The notes beneath the pieces were generated by a model that did not search any database, had not been told where the DNA came from, and saw only the letters and a program-made list of their open reading frames with translations. DNA of 64,000 nt from Nipponacmea schrenckii (Eukaryota; Mollusca; Gastropoda; Lottiidae), in assembly GCA_030562195.1 (NCBI GenBank), contig JAUJPP010000002.1:5580001-5644000 (forward strand). The letters run 5' to 3'. Positions within the stretch are counted from its first letter, which is position 1; every line of letters starts with the position of its first letter. Shown piece after piece: positions 1-10,534 of the stretch. The translations under genes and the position numbers were made by a program.

Positions 1-790
1 ATTTTTAACGTTTTTTTTATTAAATCAAGGGCAATAACTCATAAACAGGCATCTGGTGAGATATTATCAAGATGAATACACATACCAAGTTTCATTCAAA
101 TCGGATGAAAACTATAGCTTCTATTGCATACACGAGTACATTTTAACGTTTTTCATTTAATCAAGGGCCATAACTCATAAACCGACATCTGGAATCGTGC
201 CATTTTCGAACTTGTCCGAAATCTTTCATTTTTCATTAAGTTTCATTAAAATCGGAAGAAAACTATAGTTCTATTGTGTACAGTTCTATTGTGTACACAA
301 GTTAATTTTAAAGTTTTTTCATTTAATGAAGGGTAATAACTCATAAACCGACATCTGGAATTGTGCCATTTTCAAACTTGTCCGAGATCTTTTATTTTTC
401 ATTAAGTTTCATTAAAATCGGATGAAAACTATAGTTCTATTGTGTACACAAGTTAATTTTAAAGTTTTTTCATTTAATCAAGGCCCATAACTCATAAACC
501 GACATCTGGAATTGTGCCATTTTCAAACTTGTCCGAGATCTTTCATTTTTCATTAAGTTTCATTAAAATCGGATGAAAACTATAGTTCTATTGTGTACAC
601 AAGTTAATTTTAAAGTTTTTTCATTTAATGAAGGGTAATAACTCATTAACCAACATCTGGAATCGCACCATTTTTTAACTTGACAGACATATTATTAAGA
701 TGAATACAAATACCAAGTTTCATTCCAATCGGATAAAAACTTCAGATTCTATTGCATACACAAGTAAATTTTAACGTTTTTTTCTCATTA
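1..790. repeat. Tandem repeat family 1, ~151-164 bp period
   Basis: Four to five head-to-tail copies are visible. The phrase 'cataaaccgacatctgg' recurs near 177, 341, 492 and (variant) 643, giving periods of about 164, 151 and 151 bp. Each unit carries 'aagttaattttaaagttttttcatttaat' type AT-rich sequence and a 'tttcattaaaatcggatgaaaac' segment. No coding frame persists through it. The copies at 330-640 are the most alike. It is probably cut by the window start. Confidence 0.85.
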
Positions 791-1037
791 AATCAAGAGC
801 AATAACAGTAGGTATTTTTTATATTGGCTTACTTAAAAAATTCATAGAGATAAGTGTACTTAAATACAGCAAAAATTGATAATTTTCATATTTTCGCCAT
901 CTTTAACCGTTACAGTAGGTGTAACCTAATAATTTTATGACTTTGAAACTAGGTCAAATGATATTCAATATATTGTCTAGATGTAGGTCATTGCAAATTT
1001 AGCCTACATATTATTTTAAGGCTAAAAGCCAATTTAA
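791..1037. other. Short stretch with nothing recognised
   Basis: AT-rich sequence between two repeat families; no long frame, no RNA-like structure and no obvious repeat were seen. Confidence 0.4.
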
Positions 1038-2342
1038 AAGATAGCTTGCCAGGCAAGGTAAAATACGCCCACTGGCAGCATTGATTTTGAATAAAGACTT
1101 TTCAGTACAGAAACAATTAGCAGAATGAAATTTTCAACCTTCCGCCACATACTTTTTTTCTAGGGTGTCTAGTTTCATTAAAATTCATTAGAATTGTACC
1201 TAATATTTAACAAACTCATTAAATATTTTTTGGTATTTTCACGATTTGCAATAGGGTTCACCCTTAATAATATTTTGATATCTCTAATTATTAATAGTAC
1301 TCATCCTTAGGTGATATTAATCAATTTCAGCGAGTTTTGTCAAAAATGAATGTTTAGAGTGTTTACAAGCCAAAACTTGAAAGCCTTTTCATAAACAAGG
1401 GCAATAACTGACACTAAGTATTTTTGATTTATCTGATTTTCAATAGGGTTCATCCTTGAGAGAAGACAAATACTCAAGCCCAGTTTCATCAAAATCCATT
1501 AAAAATTGTTCTTTCTAGAGTGTTTACTAGCTAAGATTGAACATGTTTTCAAGAACAAGAGCAATAACTCATACTTAATATTTTTCGATTTCACTGATTT
1601 CAATAGGATTCATCCTTGAGTTAAAAGATAGCTTGCCAGACAAGGTAATATACGCCCACTGGCAGCATTGATTTTGAATAAAAAATAAAATATACATATA
1701 CTTCTTTTCAAAAACAGAGCAATAATTGATATTAAACATTTTAAGATTTACCTGATTTTCAATAGGGTTCATCCTTAGGTGATTCCACATACTCATGCCA
1801 AGTTCCATTTAAATCAGTCAAGAGTGTTTATGAGCCAAAAAATCAAAATCATTTGAAAGAACAAGAGCAATCAAATTTTATGTGATATTTCTTGTTTTCA
1901 ATAGGGTTCCTCCTTGAGTGATAATTAACAATTTCAGCAAATTTTGTCAAATTCTGTAAATCATTGTGCCTTCTAGAGGGTTTACAAGCTAAAAATTTTG
2001 ACAAGTTTTCCAAAAAAAGGCAATAACCAACACTAAATATTTTTCAATAGGTGATTACAAATACTCATGCCAAGTTACGTCAAAATTGCTCAAGAATTAT
2101 GACTTGTAGAGTGTTTACAAGGAAAAAATCGAACACATTTTATAAAACAAGGGCAATAATTCGTATCAAATATATTTCAATATAAAAAGGGGTTCATCCT
2201 TGAGTGATCATAAACACTCATATAAAGTTTCAATTAAATCTGTCAAGAATTGCACCTTGTAGAGTGTTTACGAGCAATTGTGGACGGACGGACGGATGTG
2301 GGTGACGACAATATACGCCCCCCATTTCATGTGGGCGTATAA
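1038..2342 (+). repeat. B-block / ~160-bp array / A-block repeat units
   Basis: B blocks ('agatagcttgccaggcaagg' then 'cgcccactggcagc') start at about 1038 and 1626. They are followed by degenerate copies of the ~160-bp monomer ('tttcaatagggttcatcctt', 'agtgtttacaagc'). The unit ends in a GACG-rich run and an inverted A block at 2280-2342 (a palindrome built on 'gggcgtata'). The B to array to inverted-A order is the same as in fuller units at 40297-42002 and 50816-53194. Short open frames here are accidental. Confidence 0.75.
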
Positions 2343-3172
2343 AGAGACTCTCACACCAAGTTTCATCAAAATTGGTCAAGAATTGTGCCATGTAAAGTGT
2401 TTACAAGACAAAAATCAAACACGTTTTATAGAACAATGGCAATAATTCATATTAGATATATTTTGATGTGTTTTATTTTCAATAGGGCTCATCCCTGGGT
2501 GATAACAAACAATTATAATTAAGCAATTAGAGTCTTCACGCGCAATTGTGGACGCACTCTACAAGGTGCAATTCTTCACAGATTTACATGAAACTTGATA
2601 TGAGTGTTAAAACCTAACTCCGCCAACCCCGGTGAAATAAACCCCTGTGAAATAGACCCCGGTAGCCCCGTTAAAACCTCGACCCCGGTAATTTCCTACC
2701 GGGGTCTCGGAACAGTATAAATACAACCCTACTCTGTGAGTCTAATTAATCAGTCTGAAGAGTTCAAATAAGAACAAAACTATAGTCACTGATAACTAGG
2801 GATAACTGGGCGTCTCGCCAACTTTTATCTCTTATATTCTCATTCTGCCTTCGGCCCAGTTATGGCTAATTTTTGTGACCTTATGGGCAGTCGTGATTCC
2901 TTTTTAAACTCGGAATCAATCACTACGTTGATGGAAGATAAGCCAGCCAATATACACAGCCTACCTGCTTAACTATTATTTCCATTGGGACTTCCCCCGA
3001 GATATCTTAGAATCCAACAGATCAAAAGCCGACGCCATTCATAGGACATCCCTCTTCAACAAAACTAAAACACCAAAGGGCCTTCCTTGTCCAGTAACGG
3101 ACTACTGAAATCTTCACAAACCTCGACTACCAAATTTTAATACAACTAGGGACCGACCTGGATTCCCGTTAC
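2343..3172. other. Mostly non-repetitive sequence with a GC-rich CCCCGGT patch
   Basis: 2343-2610 is decayed ~160-bp monomer. 2620-2715 is locally GC-rich with repeated 'ccccggt' and a hairpin ('accccggtaattt' against 'taccggggtc', about 2681-2707). 2715-3172 shows no gene, splice pair or RNA that I can support. Confidence 0.4.
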
Positions 3173-3597
3173 TGTAAGGCTAGAAATTAATGCGTCAACA
3201 AATTAATGCAACATGGGGTTTAGAGACTAAAATGCAAGTACAAATTAATGCGATCCGCTATAGGTGTCGCATTTTTTAATATCATAAAAAAGAAAAGGGC
3301 TACCCGGAATTCTACAAGTGTTTAATGAATGAAGACATGAACAATGATCAAAATTTTATCTTTTATTAGTCAAGTGTGAAATCTTTTGTTTCCTTAACGT
3401 CATTGATTACTAATCAGTTTCTAATTTAGAGATAATTACATAATTACTTAATCCCGCCCGGTCTCAATTTAAATACTTAACTCCATATAATTCACTTGAA
3501 AATATGTATTCAAAAATGCGGATACAAATTAATGCGATCACGGATAGGTCGCATTTAAAGCATTAATTTCTATCTCGCAATAATTTGTAGCCTTACA
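3173..3597. mobile_element. Putative MITE with subterminal ATTAATGCG repeats
   Basis: The ends are inverted: 'tgtaaggcta' at 3173 and its near-complement 'tagccttaca' ending at 3597. Inside each end are copies of 'aaattaatgcg' and 'attaatgc' (3188, 3200, 3243; 3526, 3560), the last in opposite orientation. No frame of useful length is inside, so it would be non-autonomous. I could not define a clean target duplication, so the exact borders and superfamily are open. Confidence 0.45.
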
Positions 3598-4325
3598 ATA
3601 TTTTAAATTAAGAGCCCATGGGCGCTCCGTAGAACTACACTGGATCAATAGATTGAAAAGCTTCCAATCACATGGGATCAATGACAATCTAAACTTGGAC
3701 ACCCCAAATTTTATCTTTGTTTATAATTGTTAGTTGATAAATACATTGAAGTTTTCGATTCTGAAAATCCCGTCGAAATCGAACTGACAATAAACTTGCT
3801 AAAGCAAAAACACCTCAACTTCCAGTACTCACTACGGGTCAGAGATTGTTTTATTTGATAATAGAAATCATTCTAAGATCAACTGTAAATTCAGAATTTC
3901 TGTACCTTTTACCAATTTGTCTGCAAACTCATACGAGAATCGCAAAAAAATAAAAAAAAATAAAATAAAACGAACGATTACAATATGTATACGTCTTTCT
4001 GCCCAATACTGCTTTTTGAATCGTAGCATCTGGGACTTTATTCTGAGGCTCTTAAGGTACCAATGGCCATTATCTATAGAGGCTATTTTTGATTAATGAA
4101 ATAATCATAGGAAAGTTTGTTCTAAGGTTAGGCCTTTTATGGAGCTGCTTTCAAATAAGGCCTACTGAATGAACACTTTCTTGATTGAGACATGACGGAA
4201 TGAATAACATTCACTAAACAATATATACACTAATATATAGTGAACGATTAATTATAAACAATAAGGCATCCAGCCTTCATGGAGACATAATTTAAAGGGG
4301 GTTGACAACCCTAAACCTATGTACA
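3598..4325. other. Unassigned sequence ending in a TTAA-element remnant
   Basis: No gene was recognised in 3598-4290. At about 4293-4325 the sequence is the first ~30 bases of the TTAA-flanked element seen whole at 25881 (shared 'gggggttgacaaccctaaac'). It is then interrupted by a B block at 4326. The remainder of that element is missing here apart from a fragment at 4972-5044. Confidence 0.55.
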
Positions 4326-4971
4326 AAGATAGCTTGCCAGGCAAGGTAATATACGCCCACTGGCAGCATTTATTTCAAATAAAAACTTTTCAATAAGGTG
4401 GAATGAAATATTCAACCTTCCACCATATATTTTTTTCTAGGGTCTTTTTCTTTTCAAACACAAGAGCAATAACTGACACTAAATATATTTCGATTTATCT
4501 GATTTTCAATAAGGTTCATCCTTGGGTAAAAACAAATACTCAAGCCAAGTTTTATCAAAATCCATTAAGAATTGTTCCAAGTGTTTACAAGCTAAAACTG
4601 AGCGCGTTTTCAAGAACAAGGGCAATAAGTCATACTAAATTTTTTTCGATTTCGCTAATTTTCAATAGGGTTTATCCTTGAGTTATAACATACTCTCACA
4701 CTAAGTTTCATCAAAATCTGAATTGCACATTGTAGAGTGTTTACGAGCCATTCAAGAACAAGGGCAAAAACTCATACTGAATTTTTTCCGATTTTGCTGA
4801 TTTTCAATAGGGTTCATCCTCGCGTGATCATAAACACTCATATCAAGTTTCATCTATATCCGTCAAGAATTGCACCTTGTAGAGTGTTTACGAGCCATTC
4901 AAGAACAAGGGCAAAAACTCATACTAAATTTTTTCCGATTTTGCTGATTTTCAATAGGGTTCATCCTCGCG
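4326..4971 (+). repeat. B block followed by ~160-bp monomer array
   Basis: The B block at 4326-4440 is followed by about four monomers in plus orientation, each with 'tttcaatagggttcatcct' and 'gtagagtgtttacgagcc'. The last two monomers (about 4737-4970) are nearly identical. Apparent open frames across the array are a by-product of the repeat period and composition. Confidence 0.75.
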
Positions 4972-5044
4972 TAGATAATCTATTTATAGAACACAATGGG
5001 GTATTCCTCTATGTAGATGTTCAAATTACGTTGTCAGTTGACAT
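4972..5044 (-). repeat. Fragment of the TTAA-flanked element inside the array
   Basis: This ~73-bp piece ('agataatctatttatagaac' through 'gtcagttgacatt') is the reverse complement of about 28994-29066 within the TTAA element, and also matches about 34459-34520. It sits directly between array monomer sequence on both sides, so it marks a mosaic junction. Confidence 0.6.
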
Positions 5045-6060
5045 TCTTGACGGATTTAGATGAAACTTGATATGAGTGAAAATCGTCAAATTCAAACCTG
5101 ACTGCCGTCTTACCAATTCCAATACTCATACCAAGTTTCAATAAAATCTATTGAAAATTGTGGCTTCTATTTCACCCACAATAAAATTTTGGACAAAAGT
5201 CAAGGGAAATATCTAAAGAACTGTTCATTGAAAATCATTAAATTTGAACTTGACCGCCGTCTTTGATATCTAATTATTATCTGATTATTAATTATCTAAT
5301 AATAATAATAATTTCCTGACCACCATCTTATCTATTTTAATACTCATACCAAGTTCCATCAAATCTATTAAAGATTGAAGCTTCTTTTTCACCCAGAAAA
5401 ATTGCTGACACAATTTTACTAAGTCAAGGGCAATAAGTCAAAACTGTTCATCTAAAAATCTTCAAATTCGAACTTGACTGAGGTCTAATCAATTCCAATG
5501 CTCACACCAAGTTTCATTAAAATCCTTTGAAAATTGGAGGTTTTATTTCATCAACACTAAAATTTTGAGAAGATTTTACTAAGTCAACGGCAATAACTCA
5601 AAAACTGTTCATCAAAAAAATCATCAAATTCGAACTTGACCGCCGTCTTATCAATTTCAATACTCATACCAAGTTTCATCAAAATCCTTTGAAAATTGTA
5701 GCCTCTATTGCACCCAAAATAATTTTTTTTACACAATTTTACTTAGTCAAGGGCAATAACTCAAAAAACGTTCATTCAAACAATCATCAAATTCAAATTT
5801 GACTGCTGTCTTATCAATTCCAATGCCAACACTAGCTTTCATCGAAATCCTTTGAAAATTGTACCTTCTATTGCACCTACAAAAAAATTTTGATGCAAGT
5901 TTACTAAGTCTAGGGGGAATAACTCAAATGACGTTCATGGAAAAATCAGCAATTTTGAACTGACCGCTGTCTTATCAATTCCAATGCTCACACCAAGTTT
6001 CATCAAAATCCATTGAAAATTGTAGCTTCTATAGTGTCTACAACAAATGTTGACGGACCG
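5045..6060 (+). repeat. Tandem repeat family 2, ~150 bp period
   Basis: Repeated units share 'cttgaccgccgtcttatcaa', 'ccaagtttcatcaaaatcc' and 'gtcaagggcaataactcaaa', with copies beginning roughly every 150 bp from 5090 to 6010. They are diverged. Further pieces of the same family are at 33460-34310 and 54880-55260. No coding content. Confidence 0.75.
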
Positions 6061-7319
6061 ACAGGAGCCACAACAATGTACATCCACATATTCATGCGCA
6101 ATTAGACATGGCGACTGAGCAATTGAAATTCTTTAAAAAAACTTTGACGCAGCCATAGGTGTGGCATGAGTGTTGTGGGGAGATAGGCTAATGATGGCAA
6201 GATTGAACTACAAAATCATCCACTTTTCCAAATAAATCAAGGTTTGGTGGATACGAGGTTTGTAAATACATTTAAAACCCCGGACACGCAGAGGTGCAGA
6301 AAATCCCAAGTTTTTGGTGACTAGTTTTTCTGACTCTCCCCTAGCTATAGGCCTATCTGTCCAAATAGCTACCAGAGGCTGGGAGTGGGAATAGAGTCAG
6401 CAAGTTTCGGACTAGGGCCTAGAGAGTTTTCAGGGAGATTTCTGACACATTTATATAGCCTTAAAAGTTGAATTTCTTGATACAACGTGGAAACTGAGAG
6501 CAAATGAATGACCGGTATGTCATGTATATATAGGCTACACTATGTCACTTTCAAAACAACAACAAAAAACAACTATTGCTGAACACTAGACTAGGCTTAT
6601 TTACAAATGGCATATCAATCAATACAGAAAATGACGAATTGATCCCTTTAAAACGGAAATAAGTATACCTGTTAAACGAATTTTCATAGGTCCATTCCTC
6701 CTGGGTCCTTCACTAGCCATATTTCCATAGAAAAAACTGTTTAAACATATTTATTTCTTCCTTTCAACAAAATATGATTTTCCATTTTTAATGCCCATCG
6801 AAGCAATTGATGGAAGACACCACACTTCCGCTGTAACGCAAAGAACGGAAGGGACAACTCGACCAATAATGACAAATCGAACCAAAGTGTTGAAAGATAA
6901 CTCGGGCAAAGAAATGTGTTGAATCAGAGTAAAGATAGTATATACCAGAGTGTACCTACATTTATAAAGGCCTATACTCTTTTGATCAAGCCAATAAAGA
7001 TGAAATTAGAAAATTACAGCAAGAAATATATTAGTCAAATCGACCAATTTTTTTGCCTTAATCCTTGAATAATATAAAATACTTCAAATTTATAACAGAA
7101 TATCTCATACAATTATTCACATCTTTCTAAAATAAAACATCGTCTTGGAACAAAGAACTGGCTTTTTACAATTTTGCCCTTTATAGGAACACCACATAAA
7201 ATACAAAAGAGAAAAACAACAAAAGTATAACCACAAACTATGAACAGTATATATAAATATATATTTATGATTCCAATAGGGTAATCAGATAAAGGCAAGC
7301 AAGCGGGCAAGGGTTTTAA
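6061..7319. other. Unassigned mostly unique sequence
   Basis: This is the longest non-repetitive stretch in the left part of the window. No frame with recognisable protein similarity, tRNA or structured RNA was found. A short minus-strand ATG frame followed by a GT donor at 6669-6720 is noted among rejected items. 7080-7319 reads AT-rich and leads into the BEL/Pao remnant. Confidence 0.35.
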
Positions 7320-8601
7320 TTGGGAGCCATTGAGAGCTCGAGAAAGTATACATGGAAGGGAGAAGCAACTACAAAATATAACACTTCTCATGGTTCTAAT
7401 TCAAGGACAGACCCTTTTTCAAATAGATCACAACCAACCAGATCATACCCAACCGCCATGGCCTTGATGTATAACACTGGTGTCACACAATGTATTTATT
7501 GTTAGGACACGCATAGGACATTTTTGAAACCCTGAAAAGCGATGCTTGAGATGTAAGGAAAGGCATCATATCAGTTTATGTCGCCCACCAGAACATTTTC
7601 AGCAAAGGAGGAGTCAATGGTCTATCTCTTCACAGAATGCATCAAACAGCAATTACAAGTCAACCAGTCAGATTCAGACCTCCTTATCAATCAGTTTTAG
7701 CAACTACTACCAATAGCCAACCTGTAAAGGGAAACCAATTTGTACGTCAGCTCATCAGTTAACGTCATTCTCCAAACAGCCAGATGCTACGGTAGTCAGC
7801 GATCCTGCGGCGTTAATAAAAGACGGATTCCGCGGATTCCGCGGAATCCGTCCTTTATTAATCTGCAGAATCCGTCTTTTATTAATGTCATGACCGGCGT
7901 TAATAAAAGACGGATTCCGGATTTAGGCCAGGTTCGATGGGAGCCCAAACTTTAAGACCCAACCGTAACAACCGTAATGACGGGCCTTTGCCTATTATTT
8001 ATGTATAGTTTGTTATTTACATAGGTATCTAGTTCTCGACATCAGGTATATTACAGGACTGCTTTTTTCTTTTTTTTAAATCCGTGGAATCCGCCTTCTA
8101 GTAAACCCGCAGAGGAATGCTTTTTTTTAAAAATACGCGGAATCCGCGGATTATGTGTCACGGAAGACGGATTTTTCAGGTCAATTAACGCCGGCGATCC
8201 TGATGTAGACTAACTGAAAATGTTAGAAAGTATTTGGAACTTTCAAAGAGATGAAAGGGCGATAATAATCAAGATATTTGGTTCAAATGAAGAACGCCAA
8301 CAAGTTGTAGATGTTTTATCTTTATGTTTACAGCCCAATGTTTGAGTTGTAGAACTTACCTTTTTTGTAGTACCCTTTTTCTGCGATTCACTGAGAAACA
8401 AGCCAATTGAAGATGTAAATAAGTCATTTCCTAAAATACCATTGTATGAATTTACAGATTATGCGGAGAATGAAAATGAAAAGTATGATAACGTTCATGA
8501 GAAAACCAACCTCGAAGCCAGTTTACACACATTTTGGGACCTCGTCTCTTTTGGTATACTGCCCAAATCCACATACGAAATATTGATCGATAAGATTCAT
8601 T
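7320..8601 (+). pseudogene. BEL/Pao retrotransposon gag-protease remnant
   Basis: Broken polyprotein of a BEL/Pao LTR retrotransposon. The first part (7320-7505) ends in 'TQCIYC', the start of the first gag zinc finger. A second finger, CLRCKERHHISLC (CX2CX3HX4C), follows near 7543 in another frame. About 7755 'VILQTA' opens the aspartic protease region. Further on, 'IIIKIFGSNEERQQ' (about 8262) and 'FWDLVSFGI' (about 8535) match the protease-to-RT linker of this family as I know it. Frameshifts and stops separate these pieces. A 386-bp MITE (7808-8193) is inserted in the protease segment, and the piggyBac element begins exactly where the remnant stops. RT, RNase H, integrase and LTRs were not found. 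Family assignment is inferred from short motifs in the right order. Confidence 0.6.
7808..8193. mobile_element. 386-bp MITE with 9-bp target duplication (MULE-like)
   Basis: The ends are inverted 'cggcgttaat' (7808) and 'attaacgccg' (to 8193). The flanking 9 bp 'gcgatcctg' is duplicated exactly at 7799-7807 and 8194-8202. Internally there are repeated 'gacggattccg' and 'ggaatccg' palindromes (7827-7870, 8063-8175). A 9-bp duplication is typical of Mutator-like elements, so it is probably a MULE-derived non-autonomous element. Removing it restores continuity of the BEL/Pao frame, which supports the borders. Confidence 0.75.
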
Positions 8602-8911
8602 TTAACACGTTGATTGCCGGGGCCAAAATACAGTCCCCACTACCATTGCCGACCATTTTGCATTTCTTCGGAATCTATGAAGTACGATTCGTAGTTTGGC
8701 AACATTGACAGACATCTGAATCCTTTGCATTTCTACGAGCCGTATTGATGCAATGCCAATATCACATTGTTGCCATTGCCGTGATACGACTCGTACCATG
8801 GCAATACATGGTCTTGACATACTTGTACTTTTAAGCCAATAGAAACGCCATAGGTGTATGCGCAAGCGCTTTGAATTTGCCTTACCGCGTGTAGTTTACT
8901 TTGCCTCGAAA

Positions 8912-8990
8912 ATGGCGTCAAAATACAGCGCTGAAGAAATTGCAGACATTCTAATGACTTCAGCTAATTCAGACAATGATGATGAAGAAT
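8912..8990 (+). pseudogene. piggyBac transposase, N-terminal 26 codons
   Basis: ATG at 8912 opens 'MASKYSAEEIADILM' followed by an acidic Ser/Asp/Glu run, the usual start of piggyBac transposases. The frame runs into the Polinton end at 8991. It resumes in the same codon phase at 22691, with a further Ser/Asp-rich stretch, once the Polinton and one copy of the 6-bp target duplication are discounted. This is the disrupted first exon of the gene continued at 22691. Confidence 0.75.
8985..8990. repeat. Polinton target-site duplication, left copy
   Basis: 'aagaat' directly abuts the left terminal repeat; the right copy at 22685-22690 is 'aggaat' (one mismatch). Six bases is the length expected for Polintons. 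Confidence 0.75.
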
Positions 8991-9081
8991 AGAAGTAATA
9001 GTGTATATAGATATCCGGCATACCTCCATTTCGCTTTGGTGCACTCCGGTCTACCGGATATCTATATACTCTATTACTACT
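8991..9081. other. Terminal hairpin, left end of Polinton
   Basis: The first 28 nt ('agaagtaatagtgtatatag...') are complementary, with two mismatches, to 9054-9081 ('...ctatatactctattactact'), leaving a loop of about 35 nt. The right end has the same structure at 22594-22684. It resembles a self-folding terminal repeat, which is not a standard Polinton feature. Confidence 0.8.
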
Positions 9082-9238
9082 TAGAATAAATAGACCAGAA
9101 AATGTCTTTTATAAACATTCACTCCCCTAAAACCTATTTCGGATCAGGAAACATTCAAAAATCTCTAACTAAACTTCCCGGTTTTCCATGGGCTAAATAT
9201 AAAGGTGAGAAACATCTCCCAGGTCATAATTACACTGG
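8991..9238 (+). repeat. Polinton left terminal inverted repeat
   Basis: Matches the reverse complement of 22437-22684 over 248 bp with scattered substitutions. Similarity stops abruptly after 'cataattacactgg' (9238 / 22437). The outer ~91 nt form a hairpin; the inner part contains the start of the PLA2-like gene. Confidence 0.9.
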
Positions 9239-9317
9239 TTTGACTAGTCAATATAATAGATTGAACACAATGAATGTACATTGTATTATACTCACACAAG
9301 TAACGTGCTATTCATAG
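9102..9317 (+). pseudogene. PLA2-like protein, N-terminal copy carried by the terminal repeat
   Basis: ATG at 9102 opens 71 codons: 'MSFINIHSPKTYFGSGNIQK' through 'HLPGHNYTG' lie in the terminal repeat, and the last ~25 residues come from unique sequence and lose all similarity. The fuller copy at the right end (22328-22570, minus) continues into 'GPGTRLDLRL', a phospholipase A2-like calcium-loop context seen in parvovirus VP1-type and Polinton proteins. Here the domain is cut off before any catalytic residue, so this is a terminal-repeat duplicate, not a working gene. Confidence 0.65.
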
Positions 9318-10363
9318 TATAGTATAGTGTAACAGACAGCTATTTGTCAATAAAGGAACCCATTTTGAAACATATCACAAGCTTTAATAGTGGTCTATGT
9401 TTTCGTTAATTGATCTGTCTAATGAAGGGATTATTGGATTCTGATTGAGATATTTTGATAGTTCTGGATGTTCAGGGTGAGGAAACTGTTTTTCAACTTG
9501 TGTTTCTATGTCGTTATACTCAAACTTGAAGTGTTTTCACTCTCCGATTCCAAATTCCATCTTTCTGACCGCAAGGATGGTGGAGAAAAGATTTGAGAAG
9601 GTAGATGAAGAGAGTGAAATTACATGAGAGGAATATAAATTTTGTGGTATAAATCATTCATTGTATTCATCTGTATATATCCATATATCACTATCAAAGA
9701 CTCCCTACAGAGACTTCCGACTTTGTCTTCGCTCTGTAGGATTAACAATAAAGGGAAAGAATTGATACGAAATCATTCATTTTTATAATATTGTTGGAGT
9801 TCTACCCTGAGATAAAAATTTGGATGATCTCCATGATATATTATTATCACGATTTATACCAACAAAATCCCCCCATTCCACCTTAGTTAATTCTACAAGA
9901 CTTTCGAATTTATTTCGCTCTGTAGGATTAACATGATAAGGGGTGAAGAATTTATAGCTAGGATTTATCTTTATTAATGTTGTATGAAGGAATATCTAAG
10001 AATTGATTCTGGTCTATCATGAATTCCTTCTCTTGTAAGAGTAACTTTCTCTTTGTCTTCCTAACTCTTATCTGTCTTCATTTCACCCAGGATCAGATTG
10101 ATATAAGGAAGAAGTGGACGAAGAGTTTTAAGTTTTGTTTGACTACTATGAAACCCATTTTGGAGTGACATGTTTCCAAAGCTTGATACCTTTGAACTGT
10201 TGAAATTCTTTTTCAGCTTCCCATTTCTTCTACGGACAAACGAATTAATGGAAAAACATTTCACAACCCTGACCATCAAAATGGCTTCAACCCCCCCCCC
10301 CCCCCCCCCCCCCCTCTCCTCTGCAAATCATATATAACCTTTCCACGCACTTGGTTATAAAAA
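9239..10363. other. Left unique arm of the Polinton, no intact gene
   Basis: No intact frame. A minus-strand frame at about 9387-9540 gives ~50 uninterrupted codons without a start, and 10061-10279 (minus) gives 72 codons; I recognise neither, and both may be decayed small genes. 9690-9760 and 9890-9950 share 'ttcgctctgtaggattaaca' and are a diverged direct repeat (~184 bp apart). The first copy also folds ('ctacagag' with 'ctctgtag', 9705-9740). A 24-base C tract is at 10291-10314. Confidence 0.45.
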
Positions 10364-10534
10364 ATCCATTGTGGTCTGAAGCTTCTAATTTACAAAAGAG
10401 TTATTTTCCTTTAATCGGGAATCCAAATTATCAAATCTACTCTTCAAAAATATCCATTGTGGTCTGAAGCTTCTAATTTGCAAAAGAGTTATTTAATCGG
10501 GAATCCAAATTATCAAATCTACTCTATTAAAAAT
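10364..10534 (+). repeat. 88-bp tandem duplication upstream of the PX-like gene
   Basis: 'atccattgtggtctgaagct' begins at 10364 and again at 10452. The copies differ by a 5-base deletion and few substitutions. The second copy ends at the ATG at 10535, so the duplicated segment is the likely promoter/leader of that gene. Confidence 0.85.

Noticed and set aside
1..6060. Regular repeats as a CRISPR array
   Set aside because: Units are long, diverged and have no short identical repeats with unique spacers; the context is eukaryotic.
6669..6720. Minus-strand ATG frame of 17 codons ('MASEGPRRNGPMKIRLTG') followed by a GT donor, as a possible first exon
   Set aside because: Too short, and no second exon or promoter could be identified.
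8602..8605. Continuation of the BEL/Pao frame after the piggyBac at 25071
   Set aside because: About 40 codons stay open after joining at TTAA, but they do not show the sequence expected after the 'FWDLVSFGI' region, so continuity is not supported.
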